Origin: Candidatus Zixiibacteriota bacterium
GTDB taxonomy: Bacteria > Zixibacteria > MSB-5A5 > UBA10806
Reading direction: 5' to 3'
Length of the DNA: 7,784 nt
Assembly: GCA_003520965.1 (NCBI GenBank)
Contig: DOTU01000094.1
Location: 3,724-11,507, forward strand
A program made the translations under genes and the position numbers. The notes beneath the pieces are model-generated. The model was not told where the DNA came from. It saw only the letters and a list, made by a program, of their open reading frames with translations, and did no database searches. Below, piece by piece: positions 6,269 to 7,784 of the stretch. Positions within the stretch are counted from its first letter, which is position 1; every line of letters begins with the position of its first letter.

Positions 6269-7018
6269 TCACCAATTCTGATTCTCTAAAAATTGCTCGG
6301 ATGGCACATCGCGGAACTCCTTGGCGGGAACTCCGGCTACGATCTTTTTAGCCTTCGCATCCTTGGTCAATAACGCGCCTGCCGCTACCAACGCGTCTTC
6401 ATTCACAACCATGCCGGGCAGAATCACTGCGCCAACGCCGATTCGTGCGCCCTTCTTGATTGTTACCCCCTTAAAGTGCTTGAAGCGCTCTTCGGTACGT
6501 CCGATATAATTGTCGTTTGACGTCGCCACACAGGGAGCTACGAAAACACGGTCTTCCACTTCAGAATAGGCAGTGATATAAACGTTGGTTTCAAGCTTGC
6601 AGTAAGAACCGATCTTGCAGAAATTCTCGACTGTTACGCCACGGCCAATGATCGTAAAATCGCCGATTTCGACATTCTCACGTACCGAGGAGAGATCCGC
6701 AATCAGCACCTTTTTGCCGATCTTGGCGCCCCGGTAGAGAACTACATTGGTACCTATAATGCAATTGTCACCTACCGTTAAAACAGGAAGTTCCTGGTCT
6801 TTGGTAGTGGCGGAATTGGCCGCTTTCATCGGGTATTTGCCCAAAACGGCGTTGTCGTCAATTCTAATATTTGAACCAACCTTTGTACCTTCGTGGATGA
6901 CAACTCCCACTCCGATTTTGCACCCATCGCCAATTTGGACATCTTTTCCAATAAAGCTATTGTAACCGATTGTCGTGTTGGCGCCCACTTTGGCTGACTT
7001 ATCGCTGTAATAATCCAT
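6269..7018 (-). CDS. wbpD: Left-handed beta-helix N-acyltransferase, WbpD/WlbB-like, long form
   Basis: Probable acetyl-CoA-dependent N-acetyltransferase acting on the 3-amino group of UDP-GlcNAc3NA, the step between the aminotransferase and the epimerase. The 249 residues are built from hexapeptide repeats (IGYNSF IGKDVQ IGDGCK IGVGVV and so on) over about 7-58 and 80-215. A non-repeat segment lies at about 60-80, and the C-terminal AGVPAK (228-233) is the usual end of hexapeptide acyltransferases. The start is the ATG at 7018, preceded by AAGAGG with 5 bases between; the TTG at 7021 is in frame but less likely. It is longer than typical WbpD/WlbB (about 190 residues). Where those carry an FTN...NPR-like segment, this protein has TSNDNYIGR (166-174). 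The fold is certain. The exact acceptor comes from the neighbours, and another amino-sugar acyltransferase (for example QdtC-like) is possible. Confidence 0.75.
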   Translation of the reverse strand: MDYYSDKSAKVGANTTIGYNSFIGKDVQIGDGCKIGVGVVIHEGTKVGSNIRIDDNAVLGKYPMKAANSATTKDQELPVLTVGDNCIIGTNVVLYRGAKIGKKVLIADLSSVRENVEIGDFTIIGRGVTVENFCKIGSYCKLETNVYITAYSEVEDRVFVAPCVATSNDNYIGRTEERFKHFKGVTIKKGARIGVGAVILPGMVVNEDALVAAGALLTKDAKAKKIVAGVPAKEFRDVPSEQFLENQNW

Positions 7019-7028
7019 CAAAACCTCT

Positions 7029-7784
7029 TTAGTTGTAAGCGTTGGGGAAGATCTCCATCGGGGCTCCGCCCTGTTCCATAGAAATCTGAGCCGCGCTTAG
7101 AATTGTTAGTACCTTGAGTCCGTCTCGGCCATCGGAACGCGGCTGAGTCCGGTTTTTTATACATTCAATAAAATGCTGACATTCCAGTTTGAGCGGCTCG
7201 ATAGAGTCAACCCTGGGAATGGTAATATCGCCCGCCCTTACACTGAGATATTCGCCGTAAGTATTGTAATCGAGCTTAGGATCTACTCCCTTGTCATAGA
7301 GCCATATTTTTTCGCTTGAGCCTGTATCGTCGAACATCACCATCATTTTAGAACCCACGACCGTTAGCTTTCGTTCCTTGTGGGGATCAAGCCAGCTGAC
7401 GTGAATATGAGCCATCGTCTTATCAGCAAAGTGCATCGTTAAAAATGACACGTCCTCAATACCCTTTTGAAGATATGCCGCTCCGGTGGCGGTCACGCGG
7501 CTGGGCATCTGACCCAATAAAAAGACAATGAGCGATATGTCGTGTGGGGCAAAACTCCATAGAGCATTTTCGATATCGCGTACTTTGCCCAGGTTAACCC
7601 TGGTAGCATACAGGTAATGGATTTTACCGAGCATCCCCGAATCAATATACTCTTTGAGCTTAAGGCTGGCCGGATGATACTCCATTATATGGCCGACCAT
7701 TAATATTCTCTTATTTTGCTCGGCAATTTCAACCAATTTTCGGCCATGGTCGATACTCAATACAAGCGGCTTTTCCACAAATAC
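7029..7784 (-). CDS. wbpB: Gfo/Idh/MocA oxidoreductase, probable UDP-GlcNAcA 3-dehydrogenase (5' end outside window)
   Basis: Probable NAD-dependent 3-dehydrogenase acting on UDP-GlcNAc-uronic acid (WbpB/WlbA type), giving the 3-keto sugar for the following aminotransferase. The frame is open to the window edge and reads VFVEKPL, so the true start lies outside; the GTG at 7778 sits inside the catalytic EKP motif and is not a start. About 251 C-terminal residues are visible. Roughly 95 N-terminal residues carrying the Rossmann GxGxxG are missing, judged from the usual family length of about 340. Counting from the first visible residue, the EKP lysine is K5 and the SFAPHDIS motif puts the active-site His/Asp pair at H81/D82. 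The blocks VGHIMEYHP and NLGKVRDIENALW are typical of this subgroup. The stop lies 10 bp before the acyltransferase start. GnnA-type enzymes that make UDP-GlcNAc3N for lipid A are relatives; the downstream epimerase favours the WbpB role. Confidence 0.82.
   Translation of the reverse strand, partial: VFVEKPLVLSIDHGRKLVEIAEQNKRILMVGHIMEYHPASLKLKEYIDSGMLGKIHYLYATRVNLGKVRDIENALWSFAPHDISLIVFLLGQMPSRVTATGAAYLQKGIEDVSFLTMHFADKTMAHIHVSWLDPHKERKLTVVGSKMMVMFDDTGSSEKIWLYDKGVDPKLDYNTYGEYLSVRAGDITIPRVDSIEPLKLECQHFIECIKNRTQPRSDGRDGLKVLTILSAAQISMEQGGAPMEIFPNAYN

Noticed and set aside
7029..7778. Gfo/Idh/MocA gene taken as complete from the GTG at 7778
   Set aside because: The frame continues upstream to the edge as VFVEKP; the GTG is the valine of the conserved motif and the Rossmann part would be missing.
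1..7784. CRISPR array, tRNA/rRNA, transposase or phage attachment site
   Set aside because: Nearly all of the window is coding with recognisable enzymes, the gaps are too short, and I saw no spaced direct repeats, cloverleaf or transposase motifs.

Overview
The window is one tightly packed run of minus-strand genes for cell-surface polysaccharide synthesis. Transcription runs from the high coordinates to the low ones. Eight genes are well supported, and a ninth is cut off at the left edge. The content (nucleotide-sugar enzymes, GT4 glycosyltransferases, a GmhB-type heptose phosphatase and an exosortase/PEP-CTERM-locus type polysaccharide deacetylase) points to a bacterium with a Gram-negative type envelope and an O-antigen, capsule or exopolysaccharide locus. 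The sequence alone does not fix the phylum. I saw no RNA genes, insertion sequences, CRISPR arrays or phage genes.

Block 1 (7784 down to 4102) holds four consecutive genes in the order Gfo/Idh/MocA dehydrogenase (cut by the right edge), left-handed beta-helix acyltransferase, DegT-family PLP aminotransferase and WecB/WbpI-family UDP-HexNAc 2-epimerase. This is the wbpB-wbpD-wbpE-wbpI (wlbA-B-C-D) set that converts UDP-GlcNAcA to UDP-2,3-diacetamido-2,3-dideoxy-mannuronic acid. The UDP-GlcNAc 6-dehydrogenase (WbpA) needed to make UDP-GlcNAcA is not in view and may lie beyond the right edge. Gene junctions are 10 bp, 11 bp and a 1-base overlap (TAATG), so co-translation is likely.

Block 2 (4059 down to 1676) holds two GT4 glycosyltransferases joined by an ATGA overlap. 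The second belongs to the WbuB-like group. Sampled lines of this block are clearly AT-richer than block 1, which suits exchangeable glycosyltransferase cargo.

Block 3 (1675 down to 100) starts with the only sizeable gap, 171 bp of AT-rich sequence with a weak promoter candidate. It is followed by a NodB-fold polysaccharide deacetylase and a GmhB-like HAD phosphatase that starts with TTG. At 66..1 the first 22 codons of a hydrophobic protein run off the left edge.

The genes read together as follows: block 1 makes an activated diacetamido uronic acid, block 2 adds sugars to the repeat unit, and block 3 may tailor the glycan (deacetylase) and supply heptose precursor (GmhB). The most unusual DNA-level signal is an intrinsic-terminator-like hairpin with perfect 12-bp arms and A/T tracts on both sides. 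It lies inside the wbpI-like coding sequence at 5069-5107, from nucleotide 45 of the gene.
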